DNA of 64,000 nucleotides from an uncultured Cytophagales bacterium (GCA_938002655.1 CALLAC010000007.1:1-64000), one strand, 5' to 3'; positions 33,435-44,984 are shown, numbered from the stretch's first letter. The notes: generated from the letters alone by a model not told the origin. A program made the numbers and translations.

Positions 33435-35171
33435 TTATTCTACCCTGAAAATAGGATAGCGTTGATGATGTTTTTCGTAATAGGGCGAATTTTTGTAAAT
33501 AAAATCCAATTGTTTGTAGGCATTTTGGGCAAATTCAGCATCGGAGCGTTTTTTGGCTTCCAATTCAGCTCGTAAGGCAGGGTTTTCGGCTAAAAGTTTT
33601 TCAGCAATTTCTTCAAAAACATAATCCGAAAAGCCTTCTTTTTGTTGTAAGATGGTATCAAAAAAATTCCACGCAAAATAGCTATCAGGGGCTTGAGGCT
33701 CTAAAACATTCATTATGAAATTGATATGCGGCTGGTTGGTCATTACAATAAAATCACCTTCTTGGATAGTGTAGCTATCAGGCTTTTTTTCTACTTCAAT
33801 ATCATAGTGGAAATAATGGCCTTCGTAGGGTTTTTGAGGCGTTTTGAAGTCTTTGATGTAGTAATAAAAGCCCTTGAAGGTTTCTTTTTTGGTGAATTTA
33901 GTGATTCGTACGCCATTCATTTCAAGCATTTTTGCGATATTAACATATGCTCTGGGAATGATATACATTTTGGGCTTTTTGATAATCAGTTTGGGTTCGT
34001 GGGTATCAAAATAGAGTATTTTTTTTGTGTAAGGTTTTTGAGTATTATATTTCAAGCGGGGCAAACCTGTAATTTTGCTAATGACAAATTCCGCTTCATA
34101 TCCCCTGAAATCGATTATTGTAGGCTTTTGTTCGTTGATTTTCCAATCTAAAATCATATTTTCTTGTTTCTGAAAATATTCAAAGGCTTTTTTACGATTT
34201 TGCTGAATTTTGATGCCGTCTTTTTCTAAAATTTCCAAAATACTCATCATCATTTTGTAAGTAGCTTGCACGCGTTTATCGAAAGGTTTGAGCATATGCG
34301 TTTCGGCTACCATTGCAAGTGTATGAAATTGAGTAGCGTAAATGTGCGAAAAACGGGGAGAACGAACATTTTGCACCAAACCGCTATCAGGAATATTTTT
34401 GCGTAGCTCAACATAAGGAGCCATCTCTTCGCCTTTTTTCTTCATCAAATTAAGCAAATCAGGTTTAAACTCTTTCAGGAAATAGCTTTGCATATCGGGT
34501 GCGTACAAAGCAGGATTGGCAAAGATGTAGGTCATAGTGTACTGATAGTCTGCACCATTGGTAACATGATTATCAATTTGTACATCGGGTTGCCAAGTCT
34601 GAAAAATTTGTACAAAAGTTTTGGCATTTTCAGAGTCTATTTTAATAAAATCGCGATTGAGGTCTAAATTTTTGGCATTTGCCCGAAATCCGTAGCTTTT
34701 GGGTCCGTTTTGGTTAGCTCGGCTGTACGAATTTCGGTTCAGAACGCCATCAACATTATAAAAAGGAATAATAGCTAAAACGGTGTTTTTACACATTTTT
34801 TTGAGTTTATCATTTTGCACAATATCACGCAGTAGTATCATAGAGGCGTCAACGCCATCAGGTTCGCCAGGGTGTATAGCATTGATAACTAAAAAAATAG
34901 TTTTATTTTTGGATTTTAGAGAATTGGGATTAAAATCTTTATCTTCCGAAAAAACTACTAAGTGCAAAGGTTTGCCAATATCGGTAGTACCATACTTAAA
35001 AATCTTGATTTCTGCATAGCGGGAAGCTAATTTCTCATAGAAAGCAATTCCTTCTTCGTAAGTAGCTGTTTCTATGCCCTTGGAACGCTCGAAAGGCGTA
35101 GTGAAATCTTGTGAGAAAACTTCTAAAAAGCTCCAAAAACAGAAAAACAAAGTCAAATATCTTTTCATCAT
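33435..35171 (-). CDS. Exported M14-family zinc carboxypeptidase
   Basis: The 578-residue protein has a signal peptide (about 1-21, EVFSQ). The M14 zinc site is seen as H100 and E103 in NAIHPGEPDG and H202 in QIDNHVTNGADYQY; the substrate-binding arginine lies in NLDLNRDFIK (R173). After the catalytic domain (about 30-330) comes a C-terminal region of about 240 residues without a recognised motif, probably beta-rich. No T9SS sorting domain is visible. The start could also be the second ATG. It probably trims peptides in the periplasm or outside the cell. Confidence 0.9.
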   Translation of the reverse strand: MMKRYLTLFFCFWSFLEVFSQDFTTPFERSKGIETATYEEGIAFYEKLASRYAEIKIFKYGTTDIGKPLHLVVFSEDKDFNPNSLKSKNKTIFLVINAIHPGEPDGVDASMILLRDIVQNDKLKKMCKNTVLAIIPFYNVDGVLNRNSYSRANQNGPKSYGFRANAKNLDLNRDFIKIDSENAKTFVQIFQTWQPDVQIDNHVTNGADYQYTMTYIFANPALYAPDMQSYFLKEFKPDLLNLMKKKGEEMAPYVELRKNIPDSGLVQNVRSPRFSHIYATQFHTLAMVAETHMLKPFDKRVQATYKMMMSILEILEKDGIKIQQNRKKAFEYFQKQENMILDWKINEQKPTIIDFRGYEAEFVISKITGLPRLKYNTQKPYTKKILYFDTHEPKLIIKKPKMYIIPRAYVNIAKMLEMNGVRITKFTKKETFKGFYYYIKDFKTPQKPYEGHYFHYDIEVEKKPDSYTIQEGDFIVMTNQPHINFIMNVLEPQAPDSYFAWNFFDTILQQKEGFSDYVFEEIAEKLLAENPALRAELEAKKRSDAEFAQNAYKQLDFIYKNSPYYEKHHQRYPIFRVE

Positions 35172-35316
35172 TCATAGCTGTTTTTTATAAAACGCACTCA
35201 AGAAACAAAATATTTTCAGAAAATGCAAAGCAATGTATTTGTCAACTTATAAATTAGTGTATATTGATGGCGTGCAATTTAACAAAATTAGAACTCGTCA
35301 AAGATTAAAAAAATCA

Positions 35317-35532
35317 TCAAATTTGTATTTTTCTGATAAAAAGAACGATGATAGCGATTAAGTTAAAAGCAAGCCAGTTTTTGAGCTTTTTTTCATAACG
35401 TACGAGCAAGGCTTTAAAGGCATCCATCCAAGCAAAAGACCTTTCGATAATCCACTTTCTTTTGTATAATTCTTCGTCAAAGTATCCAAAACGGTCTTTA
35501 TTGCCACTTTTTTTATTGAAATCAAAAACTTC
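35317..35532 (-). pseudogene. IS5-family transposase C-terminal fragment
   Basis: On the minus strand one open frame of about 70 codons ends at the TGA at 35319-35317. It reads EVFDFNKKSGNKDRFGYF, then DEELYKRKW, IIERSFAWMDAFKALLVRYE and KNWLAFNLIAIIVLFIRK. This is the DDE transposase end of IS5-group elements: the glutamate in IIERSFAW is the third catalytic residue, and the tail is the usual hydrophobic end. The first two catalytic aspartates and everything upstream are missing, so it is inactive. Confidence 0.8.
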
Positions 35533-35546
35533 GAGATACGTGCACT

Positions 35547-35579
35547 AAACCTATGAGGTTTGAAAAACCTCATAGGTTT
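35547..35579. repeat. Inverted repeat AAACCTATGAGGTTT-GAA-AAACCTCATAGGTTT
   Basis: Two perfect 15-base arms (35547-35561 and 35565-35579) with a three-base loop. It lies inside the IS relic, directly after the transposase fragment. The arm is shared with 17573-17587 and, with one change, 36037-36051. Confidence 0.8.
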
Positions 35580-35734
35580 TCAGCTGATAAAAGATGACAG
35601 ATACGATACCTATACGTTTTTCTTCACTGAGTGCTACCCCTGTTTTTCCTAAACACAAAAGTATTCTTTTTTGAGCATCTTTCTGAATGTTTGTCTTGCA
35701 ATAAGATAAACAATTTCACCAATCTTTGACAAGC

Positions 35735-36030
35735 TCATGGTAAATCATAGTATCGTGCAAGCGAAACCCAATTTTTTTAAAGAATAACGCAAAATGAAGT
35801 ACCTGTTTCTGTTCCGTCAGTCGTTGCACTAGCTACAGCCCAAATAACAACACCTCCTTGTCTTATCACTCTGTACGATTTTTTTGGAATTTTTCAAATT
35901 CAGAGGTATAGCCTTTGTAATTTCTAATATCGTCATAAGGTGATAAGGTAATGACGAAGTCAAGATAGTTATTTGGCGTATTTGGCATTACAAACAGACA
36001 ATCTTCATGATATGTTTTGTTAGGTTCGCT
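35735..36030 (-). pseudogene. Decayed site-specific DNA methyltransferase
   Basis: Minus-strand translation gives three collinear pieces in shifting frames. Piece 1 (from 36030): NKTYHEDCLFVMPN, LDFVITLSPYDDIRNYKGY. Piece 2 (from about 35877): YRVIRQGGVVIWAVASATTD, GTETGTSF. Piece 3 (from about 35790): LFFKKIGFRLHDTMIYH, ending where the IS begins. Together they match amino-group DNA methyltransferases of the alpha/beta type: catalytic motif IV is normally TSPPYD and here reads TLSPYD; motif V-VI is the GGVVVWVVGDAT block. There are at least two frameshifts and no start. The rest of the gene and any restriction partner are gone. Confidence 0.75.
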
Positions 36031-36036
36031 TTAAAG

Positions 36037-36051
36037 AAACCTCATAGGTCT
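36037..36051. repeat. Palindromic repeat unit AAACCTCATAGGTCT
   Basis: One arm of the repeat family with a single change from AAACCTCATAGGTTT, just downstream of the rpoC stop and upstream of the methyltransferase relic. Confidence 0.55.
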
Positions 36052-36063
36052 GTTATAGGAAGA

Positions 36064-39000
36064 TTATTTTACTTTTTCTTTTTCGCGTTTGGCTTTTTTA
36101 CGACCGTTGGTTTCTTCCATTTCTTCTTTCAAGCCTACGATTAGTTTCTGATACTTTCTAAAGCCTGTACCTGCGGGAATCAGATGCCCTACAATCACGT
36201 TTTCTTTCAATCCGAGTAAATCATCTTTTTTGCCACGGATAGCCGCTTCGCTAAGTACTTTGGTTGTTTCTTGGAAAGAAGCCGCTGAAATAAAGCTATC
36301 TGTATCCAAAGAGGCTTGTGTAATACCTTGCAAAGTAGGTTGCGATACAGCAGGCTGGGCGTCACGCACTTTTACAAGTTTCTTATCTTGTCGACGAAGT
36401 ACAGAGTTTTCGTCACGCAACTCACGAGCTGTAATGGGTTGCCCTGGACGGAACTTGGTAGAATCACCTGCATCTTCTACAATTTTCAATTCCATAATTC
36501 GGTCGTTTTCTTCACGGAATGCCCATTTATCTACGATTTGTCCAGGCAAGAAATCTGTATCGCCGGGGTCAATAACTTCTACTTTTTGCATCATTTGCCT
36601 TACGATAACTTCTATGTGTTTGTCGTTGATTTTTACTCCTTGCAAACGATACACCTCTTGAATTTCATTTACAAGGTATTCTTGTACAGCGGTTGGTCCT
36701 TTGATAGCTAAGATATCACTCGGTGTGATGGCACCATCAGAAAGAGGCATCCCTGCCCGCACAAAATCGCCATCTTGTACCAAAATATGTTTAGAAAGCG
36801 GCACCATATACTTCTTAATAACTCCATCTTTGGATTCGATGATAATCTCGCGATTACCGCGTTTTACAGCACCATAAGTAACCACTCCATCAATAGCACT
36901 TACAATTGCCGGATTAGAAGGGTTGCGAGCTTCAAAGAGTTCTGTAACACGAGGCAAACCACCTGTAATATCACGAGTTTTGCCAATAGCTCTCGGAATT
37001 TTGGCAAGTACCTGTCCTGCTTTGATAGTTTTTCCTTCTTCTACGGCAAGTCTTGCTCCTACCGGGATATTGTAGGTTTTCGCTTCGCCTTTGCTTGGCT
37101 TAATCACCAAAGCAGGGTTTTTGGTTTTATCTTTGGTTTCAATAATAACTTTTTCACGGAAACCTGTTTGTTCATCAGCTTCTTCTTTATAGGTAATGCC
37201 TTCTTCAATTGCTTCATACTCTACAATACCTGCGATTTCTGAAATAATTACGGCATTGTAAGGGTCCCATTCACAAAGGACTTGTCCTTTTTCTACGATA
37301 TCACCTTTTTTTACTTTCAGTACTGCTCCATAAGGCATGTGGTTAGAAATAAGGACTTTCCCCGATTTAGGGTCAATCACTTTTACCTCCGACGAGCGTG
37401 TAATAACGATTTCGATGGGGTTGTTGTTGTTATCAGTAGATTTTACGGTGCGTAGATTTTCAAAATCAATTTCACCTGCAAACTTGGCTTTTACAGAAGC
37501 ATCAATCGCAATGTTAGACGCCGCACCGCCTACGTGGAAAGTACGCAAAGTAAGTTGTGTACCAGGCTCTCCGATTGATTGAGCGGCAATTACTCCTACT
37601 GCTTCCCCAATATCTACCAAACGTCCTGTGGCAAGGTTTCTACCATAACATTTCTGGCAAACTCCTTTGCGTGTTTCGCAAGTAAGTACTGAACGAATTT
37701 CTACTTCTTCGATACTGGTTTGAGCAATACGCTCGGCAATAGCTTCGGTAATTTCTTCTCCTGAGGCCACGATAAGTTCGTCTGTCAGTGGGTCATAGAC
37801 ATCGTGAAGCGATACTCTTCCTAAAATACGCTCGGCAAGAGGTTCTACGATATCTTCATTATCTTTGAGAGCTGAGACTGTAATGCCTCTCAAAGTGCCG
37901 CAGTCATCTTCGGTAATAATCACATCTTGGGCAACATCAACCAAGCGACGTGTAAGATACCCTGCATCAGCTGTTTTGAGGGCTGTATCTGCCAGACCTT
38001 TTCTAGCACCGTGAGTTGAAATGAAGTATTCCAAAACATCTAAGCCTTCCTTGAAATTGGAAAGAATGGGGTTTTCAATAATTTCTCCTGCTGAACCTTG
38101 CACATTTTTCTGAGGTTTTGCCATTAGCCCTCGCATACCACCCAACTGGCGAATCTGCTCTTTTGAACCTCTTGCCCCTGAGTCCATCATCATAAACACA
38201 GAATTGAAGCCATCTTTGTCGTTGGTCATGTCTTCAATGAGCTTACGAGTGAGTTCGTTATTGACGCGTGTCCAGGTATCAATCACTTGGTTGTAGCGTT
38301 CGTTATCCGTAATATAACCCATCATATAGTTATCACGGATTTCTTCAATTTCGCCTTTGGCCTTAGCAATAAGTTTATCTTTGTCTTTGGGAATAAGAAT
38401 ATCGTTCAAACCAATTGAAAGCCCACCTTGAAAAGCCGATCGGAATCCTAAATCTTTAATATCATCGAGGAATTTGGCAGTTTTTGCCATTCCTGCAATT
38501 TTGAACACCAAACCAATAGCTTGCTGAATTTTCTTTTTGGTGAGCAATTCGTTGATAAAGCCTACTTCTTCGGGTACACACCAATGGTTGAAAAGGACTC
38601 TACCTGCCACAGTATCAATCATTTTTTCAACGAGTTCATCGCCTTCGCGTACTTTAACTTTTACTTTGATAAAAGCATGAGGGGATAGTTGCCCTTCCTC
38701 AACAGCGATAACAACTTCTTCGGGACCATAAAATATTTTTCCTTCTCCTTTATCACCTTTTCTACCTTTGGTAATATAATAAAGCCCCAAAACCATATCT
38801 TGTGAAGGCACAGTAATAGGTGCTCCATTGGCAGGGTTTAAGATATTGTGCGAGGCAAGCATCAGCAAAGAGGCTTCCAAAATTGCTTCTTGCCCTAACG
38901 GAACGTGTACTGCCATTTGGTCGCCGTCAAAGTCGGCATTGAATGCTGTACAAACCAAAGGGTGAAGTTGGATAGCTTTGCCTTCTATGAGTTTGGGTTG

Positions 39001-40407
39001 GAAAGCTTGAATGCCCAAGCGGTGAAGCGTAGGAGCACGGTTTAAAAGAACGGGGTGTCCTTTGAGTACATTTTCTAAAATATCCCAAATAACAGGGTCT
39101 TTTCTATCAACAATTTTTTTAGCCGACTTAACGGTCTTTACGATACCTCTTTCAATGAGTTTGCGAATAATAAAGGGCTTAAATAGCTCTGCTGCCATAT
39201 CTTTGGGCAATCCGCACTCGTGAAGTTTCAGCTCGGGACCCACCACAATTACAGAACGCCCCGAATAGTCCACACGCTTACCTAAAAGGTTCTGACGGAA
39301 ACGCCCTTGTTTACCTTTGAGCATATCAGAAAGAGACTTCAAGGCACGGTTGCCATCGGCACGTACTGCATTCACTTTGCGAGAGTTATCAAAAAGGCTA
39401 TCTACGGCTTCTTGAAGCATGCGTTTTTCGTTGCGTAAAATTACTTCAGGAGCCTTAATTTCTATGAGCCTTTTGAGACGATTGTTGCGGATAATTACTC
39501 GGCGGTAAAGGTCGTTGAGGTCTGAGGTAGCAAAACGACCGCCGTCCAGAGGTACTAATGGACGCAATTCGGGCGGAATAACGGGTACCATGCGAATAAT
39601 CATCCATTCGGGTCTATTTTCAATTTTAGATTCTTGGAAAGCACGTACTACTTTCAGACGCTTCAAAGCCTCTGCTTTGCGTTGTTGAGAGTTATCGGTA
39701 GCGGCTTGATGGCGTAACTCGTAAGCAAGCTTGTCTAGACCTGTGGGGCTACCAGGTATTTCGTTGCCTTGGGCATCTTTTTCTCTTTCAGAAAGGCGTT
39801 TTAAGAGCATTTCCAAAGCTTCTGCTCCCATTTTGGCAATAAATTTATTGGGGTCTTCGTCAGGTAAAAGCTGATTTTCGCGAGGCAATTTATCTAAAAT
39901 ATCCAAGTATTCGTCTTCGGTGAGGAAATCTAAATAGTTGCTACCATTTCTATTTTCTTCGGCAACAATACCTGGCTGAATTACTACATAGCGTTCGTAA
40001 TAAATGATTTGGTCTAATTTTTTGGCAGGAAGCCCCAAAAGATAACCTATTTTATTGGGTAAAGAGCGGAAATACCAGATATGAGCTACGGGCACAACGA
40101 GTTCGATATGCCCCATACGCTCACGGCGAACTTTCTTTTCAGTTACTTCCACGCCACAGCGGTCGCAAATAATTCCTTTGTAGCGAATGCGTTTATATTT
40201 ACCACAATGGCACTCGTAATCCTTGACAGGTCCGAAAATACGCTCACAAAAAAGCCCTCCCATTTCGGGTTTGTAGCTTCTGTAATTGATAGTTTCGGGC
40301 TGGGTAACTTCCCCGTAAGAACTTTCCAAAATAGATTCTGGCGAAGCCAAACTAATTGTGATGGAGCTAAAATCGCTGGAAAGTTTTTTGTTTTTTTTCA
40401 AAGACAT
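36064..40407 (-). CDS. rpoC: DNA-directed RNA polymerase subunit beta'
   Basis: The 1447-residue subunit forms the DNA clamp and carries the catalytic magnesium. The N-terminal zinc ribbon is C66, C68, C81 and C84 ([16 protein letters not shown]). [18 protein letters not shown], split at LLGKRV, is the lid/rudder region, and [12 protein letters not shown] (about 489-500) holds the three catalytic aspartates. The second zinc site includes [13 protein letters not shown]. The trigger-loop/bridge-helix region ([20 protein letters not shown], split at TALKTAD) is intact. It follows rpoB after 92 bases in the usual order. Confidence 0.99.
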   Translation of the reverse strand: MSLKKNKKLSSDFSSITISLASPESILESSYGEVTQPETINYRSYKPEMGGLFCERIFGPVKDYECHCGKYKRIRYKGIICDRCGVEVTEKKVRRERMGHIELVVPVAHIWYFRSLPNKIGYLLGLPAKKLDQIIYYERYVVIQPGIVAEENRNGSNYLDFLTEDEYLDILDKLPRENQLLPDEDPNKFIAKMGAEALEMLLKRLSEREKDAQGNEIPGSPTGLDKLAYELRHQAATDNSQQRKAEALKRLKVVRAFQESKIENRPEWMIIRMVPVIPPELRPLVPLDGGRFATSDLNDLYRRVIIRNNRLKRLIEIKAPEVILRNEKRMLQEAVDSLFDNSRKVNAVRADGNRALKSLSDMLKGKQGRFRQNLLGKRVDYSGRSVIVVGPELKLHECGLPKDMAAELFKPFIIRKLIERGIVKTVKSAKKIVDRKDPVIWDILENVLKGHPVLLNRAPTLHRLGIQAFQPKLIEGKAIQLHPLVCTAFNADFDGDQMAVHVPLGQEAILEASLLMLASHNILNPANGAPITVPSQDMVLGLYYITKGRKGDKGEGKIFYGPEEVVIAVEEGQLSPHAFIKVKVKVREGDELVEKMIDTVAGRVLFNHWCVPEEVGFINELLTKKKIQQAIGLVFKIAGMAKTAKFLDDIKDLGFRSAFQGGLSIGLNDILIPKDKDKLIAKAKGEIEEIRDNYMMGYITDNERYNQVIDTWTRVNNELTRKLIEDMTNDKDGFNSVFMMMDSGARGSKEQIRQLGGMRGLMAKPQKNVQGSAGEIIENPILSNFKEGLDVLEYFISTHGARKGLADTALKTADAGYLTRRLVDVAQDVIITEDDCGTLRGITVSALKDNEDIVEPLAERILGRVSLHDVYDPLTDELIVASGEEITEAIAERIAQTSIEEVEIRSVLTCETRKGVCQKCYGRNLATGRLVDIGEAVGVIAAQSIGEPGTQLTLRTFHVGGAASNIAIDASVKAKFAGEIDFENLRTVKSTDNNNNPIEIVITRSSEVKVIDPKSGKVLISNHMPYGAVLKVKKGDIVEKGQVLCEWDPYNAVIISEIAGIVEYEAIEEGITYKEEADEQTGFREKVIIETKDKTKNPALVIKPSKGEAKTYNIPVGARLAVEEGKTIKAGQVLAKIPRAIGKTRDITGGLPRVTELFEARNPSNPAIVSAIDGVVTYGAVKRGNREIIIESKDGVIKKYMVPLSKHILVQDGDFVRAGMPLSDGAITPSDILAIKGPTAVQEYLVNEIQEVYRLQGVKINDKHIEVIVRQMMQKVEVIDPGDTDFLPGQIVDKWAFREENDRIMELKIVEDAGDSTKFRPGQPITARELRDENSVLRRQDKKLVKVRDAQPAVSQPTLQGITQASLDTDSFISAASFQETTKVLSEAAIRGKKDDLLGLKENVIVGHLIPAGTGFRKYQKLIVGLKEEMEETNGRKKAKREKEKVK

Positions 40408-40499
40408 AGATGTATGCTTTTAGGAGTTCAAGGGTTCAAAATTTGAAGTATTCAGCCTACACTGCTTTTGCAACTTTTGAAGTGTAAAGCCTCAAAAAA

Positions 40500-43400
40500 T
40501 TAGTTCAAAGTGATTTCTAGGGCTAGCCCACGCAATTCGTGAACAAGTACATTGAAAGATTCAGGAATATTTGGTTTAGGCAAGAGCTCTCCTTTTACAA
40601 TAGCTTCATAGGTTTTGGCTCTACCAATTACATCATCAGATTTCACGGTAAGGATTTCTTGCAAGATATGAGCGGCCCCAAAGGCTTCAATTGCCCAAAC
40701 TTCCATTTCACCGAAACGCTGACCACCGAATTGAGCTTTTCCGCCCAAAGGTTGTTGGGTAATAAGTGAATACGGACCAATTGAACGAGCGTGCATCTTA
40801 TCATCGACAAGGTGTCCGAGCTTGAGCATATAAATTACGCCCACGGTTACAGGTTGGGTAAATCTTTCGCCTGTTAGCCCATCGTAGAGATAGGTTCTGC
40901 CGTATTCGGGTAAGCCAGCTTTTCGCAATTCATTTAATACATCTTCTTCTTTGGCACCGTCAAAGATAGGGGTTGCATATTTTACACCCAATTTTTCACC
41001 TGCCCATCCCAAAATAGTTTCATAGATTTGCCCAATATTCATACGCGAAGGCACGCCCAAAGGGTTCAGAACGATATCTACGGGGGTACCGTCTTCAAGG
41101 AAAGGCATATCTTCTTCGGCAACGATTTTAGCAACTACTCCTTTGTTTCCGTGCCGACCTGCCATTTTGTCTCCTACTTTCAGTTTACGTTTTTTGGCAA
41201 TATACACTTTGGCAAGTTTGACAATGCCTGCGGGCAATTCATCGCCTACTTCCATTGCAAACCGCTCACGCTTGAACTTACCTGAAAGTTCGTTACGTTT
41301 TTTGAGATAATTTTTCACCAAATCCACAACCAAAGCATTGGTTTTGGCATCGTTTGTCCAATTTTCTACTACTACATCAGCAATCAGATTTACCTCTTCG
41401 GGCACGTTGTAACTGCTTTCGTCGCGGTAAGGGTTGTTGTCGGGGAATAAATTTTTCTCAATGTTTGTTCTGCTAAACTTTGTTCCTTTGGAAATCAGTT
41501 CGTCCCCAAATTTATGCTTTACCCCTTGCGAGACTTTTCCTTCCAGAATAGTGGTAAGTTTGTTAATCATTTCCTCACGCAAGTTTTTCAAATCTTTGCC
41601 ATAATTTTGCATGAGTGTTTTCACATCATCTTTGGAGCGTTTGCGTAAGTCTTTATCTTTACGAGGGCGGGAGAATAGCTTGGTATCAATCACTACGCCT
41701 TTTACTGAAGGCGGCACACGCAAAGAAGCATCTTTTACATCTCCTGCTTTATCGCCAAAAATAGCACGCAGAAGTTTTTCTTCGGGTGTGGGGTCGGTTT
41801 CACCTTTGGGGGTGATTTTACCCACTAAAATATCTCCTTCACGTACTTCTGTGCCTATTGTCACGATACCGTTTTCATCTAAGTGGCGAATAGCATCTTC
41901 GCTTACATTCGGAATTTCGGATGTAAGCTCTTCTTCGCCGCGTTTGGTATCGCGTACTTCCATTTCAAACTCTTCTATATGAATGGAAGTAAACCAATCT
42001 TCTTTTACTACTTTTTCAGAGACAACAATAGCATCTTCAAAGTTATAGCCTTGCCAGGGCATAAAAGCGACTTTGAGGTTTCTGCCTAGGGCAAGTTCTC
42101 CGCCTTGTGTGGCATACCCTTCGCAGAGGGGTTGTCCTTTGGTAACTTTATCGCCTACACGCACCGTAGGTACAAGATTGATACAAGTATCTTGGTTGGT
42201 ACGTCTGAATTTAGTAAGATAGTAAGTACGAGTGTCACCATCGAAAGAAGTAAGCAATTCTTCTTCGGTAAATTTGTAACGAATAACAATTTTATTGGCA
42301 TCTACGTATTCTACTGTACCGTCTTTTTCAGCAAGGATGAGGGTTCGGGAGTCAAGAGCAACTCGTTTTTCTAGACCTGTTCCTACGATAGGAGCTTCTG
42401 GTTTGAGCAAAGGCACGGCTTGGCGTTGCATATTAGAACCCATCAAGGCACGGTTGGCATCATCGTGTTCTAGGAAAGGAATAAGCGAAGCGGCAACCGA
42501 AACGATTTGGTTAGGAGCAACGTCCATATAAGCTACTTTCTCGGGGGCAACCATAGGGAAATCCCCTTCGTAGCGAACTTTTACGGCATCAACCAAGAAA
42601 TTTCCTTTATCGTCTATTTTAGCATTGGCTTGGGCAATGTGCTGTCCGTCTTCTTCTTCGGCTGAAAGGAAAACAATGTCTTTGGTATCTAACTTACCTT
42701 CTTTTACCTTAAAATAGGGCGTTTCAATAAAACCCATTGAGTTGACTTTGGCATATACGCAAAGCGAAGAAATCAATCCGATATTTGGGCCTTCAGGAGT
42801 TTCAATAGTACAAAGCCTTCCGTAGTGTGTGTAATGCACGTCGCGAACTTCAAATCCTGCTCTTTCTCGGGAAAGCCCGCCTGGTCCTAACGCAGACATT
42901 CTGCGTTTGTGTGTAATTTCTGCCAGTGGGTTGGTTTGGTCCATAAATTGAGAAAGTTGGTTAGTTCCAAAGAAAGAATTGATAACCGAAGACAAGGTAC
43001 GTGCATTGATTAAATCGACGGGTTTGAAGTCTTCGTTATCTCTTACGTTCATTCTTTCTTTGATAGTACGAGCCATACGGGCAAGCCCTACACCAAATTG
43101 GGCATATAATTGTTCGCCTACGGTACGTACACGGCGGTTAGAAAGATGGTCTATATCATCAACTACGGCTTTGGAATTGATAAGCCCTATGAGATATTTT
43201 ACGATGCTGATAATATCTTCGCGTGTAAGCACGCGAGTTTCCATAGGAATATTTAGAGAAAGTTTTTTATTCATTCGGTATCTGCCTACATCACCTAAAT
43301 CGTAGCGTTTATCTGAAAAGAACAAGTTGTGTATAATTTCACGGGCTGTTTGCTCATCAGGGGCTTCTGTATTACGCAATTGGCGATAAATTTGCTCAAC

Positions 43401-44354
43401 GGCCTCTTTTTCAGAGTTACAATTGTCTTTTTGTAGAGTATTGTAAATAATCTGGTAATCGGAAATATTTACTTCCTCGCGATGCAGAATAATAGAGGTA
43501 GCCCCCGAACTGATGATAACCTCTAAATCTTCTTCACGAATAATCGAATCACGTTCTAAAAGTACTTCGTTGCGGTCTATGGAAACTACTTCTCCTGTGT
43601 CTTCGTCTACGAAATCTTCTGTCCAAGAACGCAATACACGGGCGGCAAGGCGTCTGCCGACAGCTTTTTTAAGTGTTTTGGCATTCACCTGAATTTCTTC
43701 GGAAAGTCCAAAAATATCTAAAATTTCTTTATCGGTGCCGTATCCAATGGCACGCAAGAGGGTTGTTACGGGGAATTTCTTTTTTCTATCAATATAAGCA
43801 TACATGACGTTATTCACATCGGTAGCAAACTCAATCCACGAGCCTTTGAAAGGAATAATACGAGCCGAATAGAGTTTGGTACCGTTGGTGTGCTTGCTCA
43901 TAGCAAAAAATACGCCTGGCGAGCGGTGCAATTGCGAAACAATTACCCTTTCAGCACCATTGATAATGAAAGAGCCTTTGTCTGTCATATAAGGGATATT
44001 GCCCAAAAAGACTTCTTGGTCAATGGGTTCAAAATCTTCATTGTCTTCGTCATTACAAGAAAGCCTTAATTTTGCCTTCAACGGAACAGAATAGGTCAGC
44101 CCTCTGTCAATACACTCTTCAACGGAGTACTTAGGCGGGTCTATGGTATAATCAATGAATTCCAAGACAAAATTTTCGCGAGAATCGCTGATAGGGAAAT
44201 TTTCCATAAAGACTTTGTAAAGTCCTTCTTTGGCACGGTTTTCGGCAGGGGTTTCCAGTTGGAAAAAGTCACGAAAAGATTGTAGCTGTATATCGAGAAA
44301 GTCAGGATAATCAACCAGATTCTTAACAGAAGCAAAACTAATTCTTTCAGCCAT
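40500..44354 (-). CDS. rpoB: DNA-directed RNA polymerase subunit beta
   Basis: The 1284-residue subunit contains all core regions. The rifampicin-binding cluster reads [20 protein letters not shown] followed by SALGPGG; the positions equal to E. coli D516, H526 and S531 carry D, H and S, so the target looks rifampicin-sensitive. The active-site lysine region is [17 protein letters not shown], and [20 protein letters not shown] is near the C-terminus. It is preceded by rplL and a strong hairpin, and followed by rpoC. Confidence 0.99.
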   Translation of the reverse strand: MAERISFASVKNLVDYPDFLDIQLQSFRDFFQLETPAENRAKEGLYKVFMENFPISDSRENFVLEFIDYTIDPPKYSVEECIDRGLTYSVPLKAKLRLSCNDEDNEDFEPIDQEVFLGNIPYMTDKGSFIINGAERVIVSQLHRSPGVFFAMSKHTNGTKLYSARIIPFKGSWIEFATDVNNVMYAYIDRKKKFPVTTLLRAIGYGTDKEILDIFGLSEEIQVNAKTLKKAVGRRLAARVLRSWTEDFVDEDTGEVVSIDRNEVLLERDSIIREEDLEVIISSGATSIILHREEVNISDYQIIYNTLQKDNCNSEKEAVEQIYRQLRNTEAPDEQTAREIIHNLFFSDKRYDLGDVGRYRMNKKLSLNIPMETRVLTREDIISIVKYLIGLINSKAVVDDIDHLSNRRVRTVGEQLYAQFGVGLARMARTIKERMNVRDNEDFKPVDLINARTLSSVINSFFGTNQLSQFMDQTNPLAEITHKRRMSALGPGGLSRERAGFEVRDVHYTHYGRLCTIETPEGPNIGLISSLCVYAKVNSMGFIETPYFKVKEGKLDTKDIVFLSAEEEDGQHIAQANAKIDDKGNFLVDAVKVRYEGDFPMVAPEKVAYMDVAPNQIVSVAASLIPFLEHDDANRALMGSNMQRQAVPLLKPEAPIVGTGLEKRVALDSRTLILAEKDGTVEYVDANKIVIRYKFTEEELLTSFDGDTRTYYLTKFRRTNQDTCINLVPTVRVGDKVTKGQPLCEGYATQGGELALGRNLKVAFMPWQGYNFEDAIVVSEKVVKEDWFTSIHIEEFEMEVRDTKRGEEELTSEIPNVSEDAIRHLDENGIVTIGTEVREGDILVGKITPKGETDPTPEEKLLRAIFGDKAGDVKDASLRVPPSVKGVVIDTKLFSRPRKDKDLRKRSKDDVKTLMQNYGKDLKNLREEMINKLTTILEGKVSQGVKHKFGDELISKGTKFSRTNIEKNLFPDNNPYRDESSYNVPEEVNLIADVVVENWTNDAKTNALVVDLVKNYLKKRNELSGKFKRERFAMEVGDELPAGIVKLAKVYIAKKRKLKVGDKMAGRHGNKGVVAKIVAEEDMPFLEDGTPVDIVLNPLGVPSRMNIGQIYETILGWAGEKLGVKYATPIFDGAKEEDVLNELRKAGLPEYGRTYLYDGLTGERFTQPVTVGVIYMLKLGHLVDDKMHARSIGPYSLITQQPLGGKAQFGGQRFGEMEVWAIEAFGAAHILQEILTVKSDDVIGRAKTYEAIVKGELLPKPNIPESFNVLVHELRGLALEITLN

Positions 44355-44485
44355 TGTTCAAGAAGTTTGGGTTAAGAAAATGCTATAAAGCAAAATAAGT
44401 TAAAGTTAAAAGTTCGAGTTTTGTTTTTTTAGAGGTTTTGAATTTTCGGGTACGCATCGAAAATGATTTTTATTAGCCACAAACA

Positions 44486-44531
44486 GCAATAGACCTGATT
44501 TCCGATGAGCGGAAATTTCAGGTCTGATTGC
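44486..44531 (-). promoter_or_regulatory. Long hairpin in the rplL-rpoB spacer (attenuator or processing site)
   Basis: Paired segments are GCAAT/ATTGC (44486-44490, 44527-44531, one bulged G), AGACCTGA/TCAGGTCT (44491-44498, 44518-44525) and TTTCCG/CGGAAA (44499-44504, 44510-44515) around a five-base loop. It lies just after the rplL stop. No T-run follows on the minus strand, so it is not a simple terminator. E. coli has an attenuator and an RNase III site in the same spacer. Confidence 0.6.
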
Positions 44532-44549
44532 CCTGCATTGCCTAACGAA

Positions 44550-44933
44550 TTACTTAATTTCTACTTCGGCACCTGCTTCGGTGAGTTTATTTTTAAGAGC
44601 CTCAGCTTCATCTTTGGGCACTCCTTCTTTGATAGCTTTGGGAGCGGAATCTACCAGAGCTTTAGCTTCTGTAAGAGGCAAGCCCGCAAGGTCTTTTACA
44701 AGTTTTACTACATTGAGCTTATTAGGACCAGCGGCTTTAAGAATTACATCGAAAGAAGTTTTCTCTTCTGCTTTGGCGGCACCTGTATCGCTAGCAGCAG
44801 CGGCGGCAACCATCACAGGAGCACCTGCGGCAGGCTCTATGCCATATTCTTCTTTCAAAATTTTAGCCAGTTCGCTAACTTCTTTTACAGTAAGGTTTAC
44901 AAGTTGTTCTGCTAATGCTTTAACGTCTGCCAT
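44550..44933 (-). CDS. rplL: 50S ribosomal protein L7/L12
   Basis: The 127-residue protein has the N-terminal dimerisation helices ([20 protein letters not shown]), the Ala-rich hinge ([10 protein letters not shown]) and the C-terminal factor-binding domain ([20 protein letters not shown], then [20 protein letters not shown]). It forms the ribosome stalk with L10 and recruits translation factors. It is separated from rplJ by 51 bases and from rpoB by 195 bases that hold a strong hairpin. Confidence 0.98.
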   Translation of the reverse strand: MADVKALAEQLVNLTVKEVSELAKILKEEYGIEPAAGAPVMVAAAAASDTGAAKAEEKTSFDVILKAAGPNKLNVVKLVKDLAGLPLTEAKALVDSAPKAIKEGVPKDEAEALKNKLTEAGAEVEIK

Positions 44934-44984
44934 AATTTGTATAAATTTAATTTGAAAAACAAGTACAAGGTTTGTTGTAAAAAA

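Larger units (their letters stand above)
35291..35738 (-). mobile_element. Internally deleted IS5-family insertion sequence (relic)
   Basis: The ends are inverse copies: GAACTCGTCAAAGATT from 35291 and, on the other strand, GAGCTTGTCAAAGATT ending at 35738 (14 of 16 identical). The left end carries the transposase C-terminus. At about 450 bases it is far shorter than a full element, so most of the transposase is lost. No target-site duplication is evident (TTA on one side, ATG on the other). The right end falls within the methyltransferase relic, which suggests insertion there. Assigning the right end to the IS is inference from the terminal match. Confidence 0.65.
35172..36063. other. Decayed accessory island between the M14 peptidase gene and rpoC
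   Basis: This 892-base gap is the largest in the window and holds no intact gene. From left to right: about 120 AT-rich bases with nothing recognised, an IS5-family relic, a palindromic repeat inside it, a methyltransferase relic in several frames, and one more palindrome unit before the rpoC stop. Between 35580 and 35720 the minus strand keeps one roughly 40-codon open stretch (NIQKDAQKRILLC, GVALSEEKRIGIV) that I cannot assign. Confidence 0.75.

Noticed and set aside
35358-35573. Minus-strand frame with an ATG across the IS relic
   Set aside because: It is out of frame with the recognisable transposase fragment, which is the real coding remnant.
42895-42990. Possible rifampicin-resistance change in RpoB
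   Set aside because: The residues equal to E. coli 516, 526 and 531 are the sensitive D, H and S; the remaining differences are ordinary phylum variation.
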